Positions 19,566 to 29,160 of a stretch of DNA of 64,000 bases are shown in pieces (positions within the stretch are counted from its first letter, which is position 1; each line of letters starts with the position of its first letter). The notes below the pieces were generated by a model, which was not told where the DNA came from, made no database searches, and saw only the letters and a program-made list of their open reading frames with translations. Both the position numbers and the translations under genes were made by a program. Source of the stretch: Arthrospiribacter ruber (GTDB lineage: Bacteria > Bacteroidota > Bacteroidia > Cytophagales > Cyclobacteriaceae); assembly GCF_019343195.1 (NCBI RefSeq), contig NZ_RPHB01000008.1, positions 1 through 64,000 of the forward strand, written 5' to 3'.

Positions 19566-22157
19566 TCAGTCTGGCTGAATCCAAATCTTACCTATTTTTA
19601 TCTGGTAAGCACCGTTACTTTCCATTTCTCCTTCAGTCTGGTCAAATTTTATCTGTAGCTTTTCAATATTATCCCAATTCAAAGATCCCCCGGATATCCT
19701 CGCTTTGGTATAAAGCGGCATAAAGCCGGGGTATGGCCTTGGCAACAATACTGCTTTTGTTTCTTTGAGATCATCCAGTGATACTTCATGCTTCTCCAGC
19801 TCCCCTGACAGATTCACCTCAGCCACATATGCCCTTCCTTCAGAATCAGTCAAGCCAATTTCAATGGTTTTGCTTTCCTTTCCTTCCACCTTAGCTTCTA
19901 GGATTATTTTCGCAAAACCGGATGCAACAGGGGCTCTGTTGTCAAGGCTTTCTTTGATAGAATGTTGGACTGCTATAAGATCATTTTTGGAGGGATTTTT
20001 CACCTGTAGCCCCAGCAAAAGATCTCCTGTTCTTTGTCCTGCTGATAAGGCAGTTGCAAATCCCGGATCATAATTAGGATGGTATTGAATACCCTTGTGA
20101 TGTGCTGGGTCAAAAAGCAATACTTCTGCTGCTTCCGAAGAAACAAAAACCCTGTACGGTTCAGGTATTTCAGAGTACCATTCCAGATCATCTTTTGAAA
20201 TTGCTCCAGGGTATATCAGGGTATCATTAGCTGTTTCCACTTTAATCCTATACTCAAATATCCCTGAAGGAAACTGATCTTTGTTGACCATGGCAACATA
20301 TTTATACCCATCATCATGCTCCATTTTGGTTTCCATTTTCCTGCCCTGTCCATTTCTATATTCCAAAACCACCTCCATAGGATCATTAGAAAAAACAATG
20401 GCTTTGATATCGAGATCCCTAGAATCAAGAACCTCTATAGGTGCTTCATGGAAGACATATACTTTTTGAAAGTCAGGATCCATGGCTTTGAATTCCTTGA
20501 TTCCAATATTTCCTATTTTGGTATTTTCTTCAAATTCAAAATTTTCACCTTGAGCTAAAAGCAAATAGGTACCCGGTTTAATATTAAACCTCCCACCCTC
20601 GACTTCGGTGCTAAAACTGTTCCCCTCATTTAAAGGTAAGACCTGAAAGTCCTGCTTTAGCTCCTCAATAGACAATTGCATTTGATGGGTATCCCATTTG
20701 AGAACTGCTACATCCCTTTCGGGAGAAGTTCTTGCAAAGGGATCTCTTATCAGAATGGCATCAGGGTAAACCTCCAATCTCCAGGCGCCACTTCCCAATT
20801 TATCCAGAAAGTAAGCTCCAGATCCATGGTACCTGACAAGGTGGGATGATCCTGTACCTGCAATCTTCTTCAATTGCTCAGGCTTTGGGGCCACACTTTG
20901 GGTATGGCCTGTATATATAAATTCTTCATCAGAGATCCACTCACTGCTGTTTTCTTCAAAGCTTACAGATGCGTTTCCAAACTTATTGTTATCAGGGTAG
21001 TCCCCAAAACTTTCCCTAATTCCAGTCTGTGTAAATACTTTCGCGGCTATCATCATGCTAATGGCCTTAGCAGGGGTATAGAGCAGATTTAGGTAATGTG
21101 TTTGATATTCCGTATTGTCATTGGCTATATGCATGGGGTCATAGGCAAATTGGGTTGCCCATTGAAAGCCAGCTTCCCTGAAACTCCTGGCCATTGCCGG
21201 GTACATATATGGCCCCATTATATCGGCTGCATCAAATTCATAAACCATAAGTGGCTTGCCTGAAAATTCAGGAATAGAGTCAAATGGAATGGTGTAGGCA
21301 TTAACATGATGAAGGTAATTTTCCTTTAATGTCCTACCTGAAACCAATCCAGACGGATACCACTGAAAGCTAAAACCATCAGCTTTGGATCTGGCCACAG
21401 CATCAGCATAAGAAGGATTCTGAGCAATGTTATAAAAAATCGGCTTAATAAAACCGGCCTCTTTGACGGCATGGTAAAGGCTATTGATGTAGGAGGTAAC
21501 ACCTTCTGCTGAACCACTATGGGCTGGCTCATTGTTGATTTCCACAGCAATTATTGCGGGATCATCTTTGTAGGCTATTCCGGTATAAGGGTTGACATGG
21601 TTCAAAAACTGCTTTAAATAGTTCTCTTGGGCCTTGATGGCTTCCTGATCTGTGGTCAGACGGGATCTTCCATAATAATGTGAAAATCCAGGAGTTTCAT
21701 AGTTAGGTTCAGGGTAGCCGTTACCCCAAAATGCTATGGGTGTGATGATAGCCTTTATATTTCTTTTCTTTAATTCTGCCAATAGAAAATCAAAAAGGCG
21801 AAGGTGTTCATTCTCTAGTAAGTTCCCCTTGACATCGGAAATTTCAGTATCCCAAACATGAACCCGGAAGGCTGAAAAACCAAGCCTTGCCATATGATAA
21901 ACATCTGCGGTGATACTTTCTTCAATGTTAATTTGTTTCCTGTTCAAGGCCCTGTATCCATAAGCAAAGGGAGAGGAATAGTTGACTCCAAAGAAGGAAG
22001 CTTCCAGGCCATCACTTTCCCAGACAAGAAGTCCCTCATCACTTATCCGCACAATGTCCTCCATTCTATTCTGGTTTTGGGAATACCCCGGCAGAACCTG
22101 AAACAGCAAAGCAGGTAAGAAAAAGAATATGGGTACTATCTTCTTAATATCATTCAT
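19566..22157 (-). CDS. Clan GH-A glycoside hydrolase, probable galactosidase of the galactan locus
   Basis: An 863-residue secreted enzyme with signal peptide (LFQVLPGYSQ). The N-terminal (beta/alpha)8 region (about 35-400) has GH5-like features: FFGVNY, MARLGFSAFRVHVWD, the acid/base motif EINNEP (Glu210) and the likely nucleophile in VYEFDAAD (Glu307). The remaining 450 residues look like beta-sandwich accessory domains. It overlaps the GH53 gene by 4 bp (ATGA). Genetic context suggests it attacks beta-galactan or its oligosaccharides from the GH53 step. GH147, a clan A beta-galactosidase family of Bacteroides galactan loci, is one candidate, but the family was not established from sequence alone; a GH5-type endo enzyme is the alternative. 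Confidence 0.8.
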   Translation of the reverse strand: MNDIKKIVPIFFFLPALLFQVLPGYSQNQNRMEDIVRISDEGLLVWESDGLEASFFGVNYSSPFAYGYRALNRKQINIEESITADVYHMARLGFSAFRVHVWDTEISDVKGNLLENEHLRLFDFLLAELKKRNIKAIITPIAFWGNGYPEPNYETPGFSHYYGRSRLTTDQEAIKAQENYLKQFLNHVNPYTGIAYKDDPAIIAVEINNEPAHSGSAEGVTSYINSLYHAVKEAGFIKPIFYNIAQNPSYADAVARSKADGFSFQWYPSGLVSGRTLKENYLHHVNAYTIPFDSIPEFSGKPLMVYEFDAADIMGPYMYPAMARSFREAGFQWATQFAYDPMHIANDNTEYQTHYLNLLYTPAKAISMMIAAKVFTQTGIRESFGDYPDNNKFGNASVSFEENSSEWISDEEFIYTGHTQSVAPKPEQLKKIAGTGSSHLVRYHGSGAYFLDKLGSGAWRLEVYPDAILIRDPFARTSPERDVAVLKWDTHQMQLSIEELKQDFQVLPLNEGNSFSTEVEGGRFNIKPGTYLLLAQGENFEFEENTKIGNIGIKEFKAMDPDFQKVYVFHEAPIEVLDSRDLDIKAIVFSNDPMEVVLEYRNGQGRKMETKMEHDDGYKYVAMVNKDQFPSGIFEYRIKVETANDTLIYPGAISKDDLEWYSEIPEPYRVFVSSEAAEVLLFDPAHHKGIQYHPNYDPGFATALSAGQRTGDLLLGLQVKNPSKNDLIAVQHSIKESLDNRAPVASGFAKIILEAKVEGKESKTIEIGLTDSEGRAYVAEVNLSGELEKHEVSLDDLKETKAVLLPRPYPGFMPLYTKARISGGSLNWDNIEKLQIKFDQTEGEMESNGAYQIKIGKIWIQPD

Positions 22158-23362
22158 GGATTGATTTTATATTTATTATTCACCAAGTTCACATAATCAG
22201 CTCCTTCATGGAGATTTCCATCAAAGTCAAAAAAAGTACAGTTTTCCCAGGAAGAACCTGTTCCCCATAAATCTTTCATATCAGAAGATATCCATCCTGG
22301 CTCCCAATAGATGATACCCAAGCCACCTGCATTAATCATACTTTCGGACATACTAACCATGATTTCTCTTTGTCCCTCAATGGTATAAGGAAAGCCGGGA
22401 AGAGGAGCTTGTCCCCCAAAAATATTAGTATAGTCATCGTTACCTTCCAAAGTCCACGGATAGGCGGTTTCCAGCATCATTATATCCTTAGCGAATCTTG
22501 ATTTGATACGGGAAACAGCACTTTCCAACTGGTTTAGGGAAATCGCGGTATGCCATAAGGGATAATAGGAAAAGCCAATAATATCAAAATCCACTTCACT
22601 GGGCGATCCGGTAAAATTTTCAAACCACCAGTCCAGATTTTCGGGATCGGCCACATGAAAAATAACTTTGGTTTCGGAATGACCGGCAGCATCATGAACT
22701 GCATTTACAGCAGCTTTTGTTACTGATTTAAAATTCTGCCAGTTCCCCTCACAGACGTTCAGCTTAGGGAAGTTCTCCGGTGCATCGGTAAATAACATAC
22801 CGCAGTTGGTTTCATTACCTATCTGAACATATTCAGGGAAAAGGCCTTTTGATCCTAGATATTTCAGGGTCTTGTAGGTATATTGATAAATGGAGTCCTG
22901 TAGTACTTCAAGACTTTCTATTTCCCTCCATGCTGCTGGAATTTCCTGTCTTCCAGGATCAGCCCAAACATCTGAATAGTGAAAATCAAGGAGAATTTCC
23001 ATTCCTTCAGATTTTGCCTTATCTATGGACGATTCGACATCCTCTAAGTCATTATATAGAGGTGTTTCCCTACCATAAATTTCAGCTGTCCATAGTGGAT
23101 TATGCCAAATTCTAAACCTGGCCAATTGTGTTCCGGCTTCAGCAAATATCCTGTAGGGGTCCTGTTGTTCTCCACCTACACTGTAAATTCCTCCGTGATC
23201 CAGAATTTGGTTGAGATAGGAAAGATCTGCGCCAAATAAAAAATCCACTTCCTGATCATGCGGTTCCTCCACTTCAGGAGTTTGTCCAGTATCTTGATCA
23301 CATGCCATGCACAGTATTGCAACAATAAGAACAAAATAAAAAGCCTTTTTTATTCCGGTCAT
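22154..23362 (-). CDS. GH53 endo-beta-1,4-galactanase lipoprotein
   Basis: Residue numbers use the ATG at 23362 (402 residues). The signal sequence MTGIKKAFYFVLIVAILC ends in a lipobox-like Cys21, so the enzyme is probably a surface lipoprotein. GH53 motifs: FLFGADLSYLNQI, ARFRIWHNP, LLDFHYSDVWADP, acid/base Glu184 in QIGNETNCG and nucleophile Glu298 in MLETAYPWT. GH53 cleaves beta-1,4-galactan (type I arabinogalactan, pectin side chains). The frame extends back to 23485, but that extension has no signal peptide and contains a likely -7 box (23419-23426), so the shorter start is preferred. It is the first gene of the operon, ahead of the GH-A enzyme and susCD. Confidence 0.92.
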   Translation of the reverse strand: MTGIKKAFYFVLIVAILCMACDQDTGQTPEVEEPHDQEVDFLFGADLSYLNQILDHGGIYSVGGEQQDPYRIFAEAGTQLARFRIWHNPLWTAEIYGRETPLYNDLEDVESSIDKAKSEGMEILLDFHYSDVWADPGRQEIPAAWREIESLEVLQDSIYQYTYKTLKYLGSKGLFPEYVQIGNETNCGMLFTDAPENFPKLNVCEGNWQNFKSVTKAAVNAVHDAAGHSETKVIFHVADPENLDWWFENFTGSPSEVDFDIIGFSYYPLWHTAISLNQLESAVSRIKSRFAKDIMMLETAYPWTLEGNDDYTNIFGGQAPLPGFPYTIEGQREIMVSMSESMINAGGLGIIYWEPGWISSDMKDLWGTGSSWENCTFFDFDGNLHEGADYVNLVNNKYKINP

Positions 23363-23418
23363 TGGGTTTGGGTATTTTGGGTTTGCTTTCCTGACAATAG
23401 TCTTGGAAAGTAGATACT

Positions 23419-23426
23419 CAAAAGTA
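23419..23426 (-). promoter_or_regulatory. Probable -7 box of the galactan operon
   Basis: Minus strand TACTTTTG fits TAnnTTTG, 57 bp upstream of the ATG at 23362, within the 251-bp divergent region shared with the HTCS regulator. No clear -33 TTTG at 19-21 bp was seen. It lies inside the upstream frame extension of GH53 and so argues against that longer start. Confidence 0.4.
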
Positions 23427-23613
23427 CTTTTTATTGAGTCCAAGCATCGATTCAAATCGTACAGATAATGACACAAATCATTCACAGCTGAAAAAAATGC
23501 TGATTTTTCACTTCAAAAGACTTATTATTAACCTTGGATCAAGGAGAGAACAATTCGAAAAATTCAAGATCCAAAAACCTGTGTTTAGTTTATAAACCTT
23601 GCCAAAACCCAAA

Positions 23614-26600
23614 ATGATTTACAGGTTCTTCGTGTTTTTATTGAGTACCTTTCTACTTCTTTACTGGTCAGCCAATGCCCAAAAAAATCCCTATTTTTTC
23701 ACTTTAACAACTCAGGACGGATTACCTTCCAACACCATCAGTGCGATTACCCAGGATAAAAATGATTTTATTTGGGTAGGTACTGCCAACGGGGTCTCTA
23801 GGTATGATGGCAACAGTTTTCAGAACTTCAAAAAAGAGGTGTTCCCTCTATTGGCAGCCAATGAAATAAGTGCTCTGGAAGCTGTTGGAGATGAAATTTG
23901 GATAGGTACCTGGAAAGGTCTTTCGAAGATCAATATTTACAATTTTGAGGTAATTCCCGTTGAGCTGGGCGCTTCCATTGCCGTAAGAACAATTTATTTG
24001 GATCCTGAGGGTACAGTCTGGGTAGGCACCACTGCGGGGCTTTTCTACTTTAAGGAAGGAAAAACAGGAAAACTGGACAGGGAAAACAGTGGGTTAAGCC
24101 ATAACATGATCAGATCAGTTTTTATGGACCGTTTTGACAACCTTTGGGTGGGTACATATGACAAGTTGAATAAACTAAGTCCGGGCAGCGAAAAGTTTGA
24201 GCAGTTCGAATTAAAAGAAAATTACAAGCCTTCTCTCCAAAATAACCTGATCATGGACATACAGCCCGACAACTACAACCCAGAGTGGTTATGGCTCGGA
24301 ACTGAAACCGGTCTGGTACACTTTCATATTCATACCGGAGAAAAGAAAACCTATAACGAAGCAAACACAGCTTTAAGCAATGAGGTAATAAAAAGTATTT
24401 ATACTTCTACCGATGGCAGCCTTGCTTTGGGGACTGATTTCGGGATAAACATTCTGAACCCCGAAAATGGTGACATCAAGCAGCTTTTCAACCATCCAGA
24501 ACTGGCCTACTCAGTAGGCAGCAATGTCAATTGGCAAATTTTTGAGGATTCTGGCGGGGTGGTTTGGTTTGTGACTTCCAACGGTTTAAGTTTCACTAAC
24601 AAAAACAACAGTTTTTACAGTTTTCATGAGATCAACCATAGGCAAAATAACCAAAAAATCGGAAGCCAGGTAAAGTCTATCCTGCATACCAAAAACGGAG
24701 ATACTTGGTTGGCGACTCTTAATGGAGTAATAAGAATAAGTCCTGATGGTAAGGAAGAAGTTTTTGATATCCACTCCGGAATGGGGAAGCAACTCCTTCT
24801 TAACAATGTGTATGCATTAGAGGAAGATGATCTGGGAAGAATCTGGATAGGAACAGCTGGGGGGATCAATATCTGGGATCCGAAAATCTTAAAAATGCAT
24901 TCGATAAGTTCTGGTAACCAAAATGGACTTGACAGCAATTACATCGCAAAATTTATAAAAGCGAGTGATGGGACTTTCTGGGTAAGTGCATGGGAAGGCG
25001 GTTTATATAAAGTATCAGGCAAATTGAATGATATCGAGAGTTTATATTTTGAAAAAGCCAGTGAGGTAGGTTCTGAAAAGGTAGCTACAGGGGCCAATGC
25101 CCTATGGGCTGTCAACTATGATGAATTGTTTAGGATCGATTTACAGACACACAGAAACAGTAGTGTCAGTATTTTTAACGAAGTGTCAAACAGAAGAAGC
25201 CTAAATGCCATTTACTTTTCCAAAAAAGGAGTTTTGTGGGCTGCAACTACCAATGGACTTATAGAGTACCAACCACAGAATGACAAAGCTGTTTACCATC
25301 CTATACAGATGGGTTCAGATTTTCTTTTTAACAGTATCACTGAGGACAATCAGGGAAATATTTGGGGTGCCGCATCGGGGCTTTTGATTAAGTTCAAGCC
25401 TGGATTGGATGCCTATGAACTATTTCCTTTAGATAGTGGACTGCCTATCAAAAGTTTCTTTGAAGGCTGCTTTTCCAAGGATAAAGAAGGAAGGCTGTTT
25501 TTTGGAGGGGACAACGGTTTTATAAGGCTAGCCACTGATGCAGAAGCCAGCAGCTTCAAGCCAAAACTGTTTTTCTCCAATCTCAGAATCAATAATGAAA
25601 GGATTCTTCCCGGAAAAATTACGGATTCGGGCCTTGAACTGCCCATGGATATTGCATTCATGAAAAAGCTCAGTCTGAATTATGCCCAAAGGTCATTTGC
25701 AATTGATTTTTCTGCTCTGCATTATTGGCAACCGAAAAGGAATATCTATGCCTACAAGCTTGAAGGATTTGATGAAGATTGGTCATATGCTTCAGGTTCC
25801 ACAAATACAGCTGTCTATTCCAAACTTCCTTCAGGGAAATATATCTTAAAGCTCAAAGGGAGCAACAATCATGGTATTTGGTCAGATGAAATCCATACTT
25901 TGGACATAGTAGTCAAGCCACCACTTTTTTTAAGCACCCCTTTCATTGTCATTTATATTTTTCTTGTCCTGGCATTGTTGGCCTTCGCTTTCAGGTTTTA
26001 CACTTTGCGCATACACTTCAAAAATGAAGTCAACCTTGCCAAAATCGAAAAGCAGCATAGTGAGGAAATCGCAAAAACCAAACAACAGTTTTTCACCAAC
26101 ATTTCCCATGAACTCAGGGCGCCTATCAGTCTCATTCTTCCCCCTATCCAACAGGCCCTTAGCTCAAAAGAAATTGACCTAAAATCCAAGGAACTCCTTA
26201 GATTGGCTGAAAAAAACTCCAATAGGTTATTAAGGGTTGTCAATCAGATTCTTGATTTCAGAAAACTTGAGCAGGATAGTCTCGAGCTGAAAGTACGGGT
26301 TTTTGACCTTGTCAGCTTTAGTAGGGAAGTGTGTGAGCTGTTTAAAGACAAAGCTGCAAGAAAAAATATCAATTTCCGGTTTAATTCAGAAATAGAATCC
26401 TGTGAAATATGGGCAGACAGTGAGAAGCTTGAGACGGTACTTTACAACCTGCTGTCCAATGCATTCAAATTCACCCCAGATCAGGGGACTGTTGAGTTAA
26501 GTATTAGAAAACACCCTGATAAAAATCACTATAAGAACGGTGCAGTAGATATCCAGGTCCATGATACAGGTATAGGAATAGAGCCTCAAGAGATACCAAA

Positions 26601-27663
26601 GGTTTTTGACCGCTTCTATCAGGGCAGCAGGGGCAGACAAGTTGATTCAGGCTCCGGCATTGGACTTTCTATGGTGAAGGAATATACAAAACTTCACTTT
26701 GGAAAAGTCAATGTGGAGAGCCAGCCAGGTGAAGGGTCTTATTTTACAGTCACCTTGCCATTGGGCAATGTACATTTCCCTGTTGAGGTAGAGCAAAAAG
26801 ACGATACTATAAATCTTTTGGTGAGTAAGGACACTGACAACTTTGAGGAATACGAATATGATTTTGACACTTCCAAGCCTGTGATCTTGGTAGTGGAAGA
26901 TTATCCCGATATGGTTGATTATCTCCTTTTACATTTAAGGGAAAGTTATCACATTGTGGTGGCACAGAATGGACAGGAAGCATTGGATAAAACCAGAAAC
27001 TTTACTCCTGAAGTGATTATCAGCGATATAATGATGCCCGTTATGGACGGGTTGACTTTGTGCAGAAAAGTAAAACAGAACCCAAAAACAAGTCATATAG
27101 GTGTCATTTTGCTTTCTGCAAAAAGTCTTACCTCACAAAAAGTGGAAGGGCTGAGAACAGGTGCAGATGCCTACATAACAAAGCCCTTTGACCTGGAATT
27201 GCTAAAAGCAAACATTGAGCAGCTTATCAAAAGAAAAGATGTTTTGCTCAACTATTTCAAAGCCGAGATCATAACGCAACCGGAATTCAAAGAAGAAGGT
27301 GAAAACATAGATGATAAGTTTGTGAAAAAAGTTGTAGGCATAATAGAAGCCAATATTTCTAACCCTGAATTCACTGTTGAACTGCTAAGCGAAGAAATAG
27401 GCATGAGCACAGCACACCTATATAGAAAACTTAAGGCATTGACCCATTTTTCCGCAAAAGAAATCATCCGGAAGTACAGATTGAAAAAGGCATCCATTCT
27501 TTTAAGAAATAAAGAAGGAAACATTTCCGAAATCATGTATGAAGTTGGTTTTTCTAACCTTTCCTATTTCGCAAAATGCTTTAAGAAGGAGTATGGTGTT
27601 TCTCCTAGGGATTATCAACAAAACCCACAAAATGAGCAAACAAAAACGCTTGACAGAATTTAA
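23614..27663 (+). CDS. Hybrid two-component system (HTCS) regulator of the galactan locus
   Basis: A 1349-residue one-protein two-component system. Signal peptide (to SANAQ), periplasmic Reg_prop beta-propeller (about 25-680, repeated IWVGT motifs), Y_Y_Y domain (about 690-770, YAYKLEGFDEDWSYASG), one TM segment (about 775-798), HisKA with NISHELRAP (His832), HATPase (NLLSNAFKFTP, DTGIGIEP, GSGIGLSMV), receiver domain (ILVVEDYPDM, Asp1138 in ISDIMMP) and C-terminal AraC HTH (MSTAHLYRKLKALT, NLSYFAKCFKKEYGVSPRDY). HTCS proteins sense oligosaccharide in the periplasm and activate the adjacent locus. An in-frame TTG at 23599 exists, but the ATG at 23614 gives a cleaner signal peptide. It is divergent from GH53, its presumed target promoter. 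Confidence 0.95.
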   Translation: MIYRFFVFLLSTFLLLYWSANAQKNPYFFTLTTQDGLPSNTISAITQDKNDFIWVGTANGVSRYDGNSFQNFKKEVFPLLAANEISALEAVGDEIWIGTWKGLSKINIYNFEVIPVELGASIAVRTIYLDPEGTVWVGTTAGLFYFKEGKTGKLDRENSGLSHNMIRSVFMDRFDNLWVGTYDKLNKLSPGSEKFEQFELKENYKPSLQNNLIMDIQPDNYNPEWLWLGTETGLVHFHIHTGEKKTYNEANTALSNEVIKSIYTSTDGSLALGTDFGINILNPENGDIKQLFNHPELAYSVGSNVNWQIFEDSGGVVWFVTSNGLSFTNKNNSFYSFHEINHRQNNQKIGSQVKSILHTKNGDTWLATLNGVIRISPDGKEEVFDIHSGMGKQLLLNNVYALEEDDLGRIWIGTAGGINIWDPKILKMHSISSGNQNGLDSNYIAKFIKASDGTFWVSAWEGGLYKVSGKLNDIESLYFEKASEVGSEKVATGANALWAVNYDELFRIDLQTHRNSSVSIFNEVSNRRSLNAIYFSKKGVLWAATTNGLIEYQPQNDKAVYHPIQMGSDFLFNSITEDNQGNIWGAASGLLIKFKPGLDAYELFPLDSGLPIKSFFEGCFSKDKEGRLFFGGDNGFIRLATDAEASSFKPKLFFSNLRINNERILPGKITDSGLELPMDIAFMKKLSLNYAQRSFAIDFSALHYWQPKRNIYAYKLEGFDEDWSYASGSTNTAVYSKLPSGKYILKLKGSNNHGIWSDEIHTLDIVVKPPLFLSTPFIVIYIFLVLALLAFAFRFYTLRIHFKNEVNLAKIEKQHSEEIAKTKQQFFTNISHELRAPISLILPPIQQALSSKEIDLKSKELLRLAEKNSNRLLRVVNQILDFRKLEQDSLELKVRVFDLVSFSREVCELFKDKAARKNINFRFNSEIESCEIWADSEKLETVLYNLLSNAFKFTPDQGTVELSIRKHPDKNHYKNGAVDIQVHDTGIGIEPQEIPKVFDRFYQGSRGRQVDSGSGIGLSMVKEYTKLHFGKVNVESQPGEGSYFTVTLPLGNVHFPVEVEQKDDTINLLVSKDTDNFEEYEYDFDTSKPVILVVEDYPDMVDYLLLHLRESYHIVVAQNGQEALDKTRNFTPEVIISDIMMPVMDGLTLCRKVKQNPKTSHIGVILLSAKSLTSQKVEGLRTGADAYITKPFDLELLKANIEQLIKRKDVLLNYFKAEIITQPEFKEEGENIDDKFVKKVVGIIEANISNPEFTVELLSEEIGMSTAHLYRKLKALTHFSAKEIIRKYRLKKASILLRNKEGNISEIMYEVGFSNLSYFAKCFKKEYGVSPRDYQQNPQNEQTKTLDRI

Positions 27664-27857
27664 GTGACAACAGAAAAATTTATTTTTTGGATACAATTGA
27701 AATTTATTTCCTGCTAATTCCATGGTCTTTAGCTATGCTGACTATTTTGGTTTTGGTTCTCTGGGCTTCTTTAAAAACATGAAACAATAACCACAAGACC
27801 TGAGCATCCTACAGGTTTTGTTCATACCTCAATATTCTTTGATCTTCTAAAAATCAT

Positions 27858-27891
27858 AAAAGCCTGTAAATCTTATGACTTACAGGCTTTT
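27858..27891. terminator. Bidirectional hairpin terminator beside tRNA-Pro
   Basis: A perfect 12-bp inverted repeat (AAAAGCCTGTAA / TTACAGGCTTTT) with a 10-nt loop and T-rich ends on both strands. It lies 25 bp beyond the 3' end of the tRNA gene and 195 bp past the HTCS stop, so it can end transcription from both sides. Confidence 0.8.
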
Positions 27892-27915
27892 GGAAGGGAT
27901 TGAAATCCCTTGTTG

Positions 27916-27989
27916 TCGGGGTGACAGGATTTGAACCTGCGACCACACGCCCCCCAGACGTGTACGCTACCGGACTGCGCCACACCCCG
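27916..27989 (-). tRNA. tRNA-Pro (anticodon GGG)
   Basis: On the minus strand the cloverleaf is complete: acceptor CGGGGTG/CACCCCG, D arm GCGC...GCGT, anticodon arm CACGT-CTGGGGG-GCGTG with anticodon GGG, and T arm GCAGG-TTCAAAT-CCTGT, with discriminator A. CCA is not encoded. GGG reads CCC and CCU proline codons. Confidence 0.96.
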
Positions 27990-28384
27990 ATTCGGTTCCG
28001 AAATTAATACCCCAACTCATTTTATTCAAACTTAAGGAAAGATTTTTTAATCAGAAAATACCTTTAACTGAAAACTTATTTTAATTCTAGCTGGAGATTC
28101 TGCTGCATTTTATAAAAAAGCAGATGGTTATTCGAATCCAAAAGTTCAAAGCCTCTTGCAAATCACTTTTCGAAAATGGCTTTGTATTACCTTGAGCTGA
28201 AAGGAAATACGCTTTAGAGCAAATCTAGTAGGTCCATTCTTATGTGCAACAAAGCAAAAAAAATTCCTACGCAATCCTTCAATTCAATGCCTAAGCACAA
28301 ATGTCAAGTCGATACCTGATTTTCATCAGGGTTTTAGTCAAAGTGAATCCATACTTTTATTCCTACAAATCAAACTTTACTGCC
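27990..28384. other. Intergenic gap before the CBS gene
   Basis: About 395 bp between the 5' end of tRNA-Pro and the CBS-domain gene. It should hold both promoters. No gene, repeat or strong hairpin was recognised. The frame of the CBS gene is open back to an ATG at 28301, but that stretch does not look like conserved protein. Confidence 0.5.
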
Positions 28385-28804
28385 ATGAAAATAGATCTAA
28401 AAGTAGCAGAAATCATGACCAAAAATGTGGTCAGTGCCGATATAGCCCAAAGCTTGCCCGACATCATCAACATATTCAGAAAACATAAAATAAGACATGT
28501 TCCAGTGCTGGATGGAAAAAACATCATTGGAATTATTAGCAGGACCGACATCAACAGACTTACTTTCGGTGCATTGTTTGAAAACAATGAACCTTCAGAG
28601 GAGCCTATCCTAGAGATGCTTTCCATAAGCCAGGTAATGAGTTCCAATCCCAGATCAGTTTCTCCCGACGATACTTTGAAAAAAGTTGCAAAAATCTTTG
28701 CGGAGGAAGAGTTTCACGCATTGCCCGTAGTAGAGGAGGGGAAGCTAAAAGGCATTATCACGACCACCGACCTGATTCGGCAGATGTTGTCTAATGAAAG
28801 CTGA
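28385..28804 (+). CDS. CBS-domain pair protein
   Basis: A 139-residue soluble protein made almost entirely of two CBS domains: VAEIMTKNVVSADIAQSL to GIISRTDIN (about 5-65) and ISQVMSSNPRSVSPDDTL to GIITTTDLIRQML (about 75-136). CBS pairs bind adenine nucleotides and act as energy or ligand sensors; stand-alone versions are common and rarely have an assigned partner. The ATG at 28385 starts the first domain directly; an ATG 84 bp further upstream would add an unconserved-looking extension and is not used. It converges with the small gene at 28807, 2 bp apart. Confidence 0.88.
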   Translation: MKIDLKVAEIMTKNVVSADIAQSLPDIINIFRKHKIRHVPVLDGKNIIGIISRTDINRLTFGALFENNEPSEEPILEMLSISQVMSSNPRSVSPDDTLKKVAKIFAEEEFHALPVVEEGKLKGIITTTDLIRQMLSNES

Positions 28805-28806
28805 CG

Positions 28807-29040
28807 TCATTTGTGATCTTTATCTTTTGTAACCCTCTTGTTCAATTCACCTGTACAGCAAATCTTACAAAGAGACGCATTTGGATTGGCATGTATGATT
28901 TTTCTTAGGGCTTCCTTCCCTGTATTGAAAGCACCGATGTACTCCCTCTTCTCAGCTTCTGGAAGGAAGGGGCATTCACGGTGGTGTACCTCATAAGAGG
29001 CATTTTCATTTTTGATCGTAGATATGTAAAAAAACTTCAT
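28807..29040 (-). CDS. Small conserved-looking protein with cysteine pair
   Basis: A 77-residue protein of unknown function. It has HHRECPFLP near residue 20 and NASLCKICC near residue 57, so three or four cysteines and a His pair could bind metal. The spacing (HHxxC ... CxxCC) looks like a small zinc-binding fold. Composition and codon use look like real coding sequence and the next gene upstream is in the same direction 120 bp away. I do not recognise a named family. Confidence 0.6.
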   Translation of the reverse strand: MKFFYISTIKNENASYEVHHRECPFLPEAEKREYIGAFNTGKEALRKIIHANPNASLCKICCTGELNKRVTKDKDHK

Positions 29041-29160
29041 TTTCGGGGTTTAAATTATTTCAAAAATACCCTTGAATATTTTAGAAAAAAATACCCTCAA
29101 TTGGGTATTTTTTTTGTTTAAATTAAGGAATATTCATATTTAAAACATTTTTTATACAAA

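Noticed and set aside
23363-23485. N-terminal extension of GH53
   Set aside because: It lacks signal-peptide character, pushes the lipobox into the interior and contains a likely promoter box.
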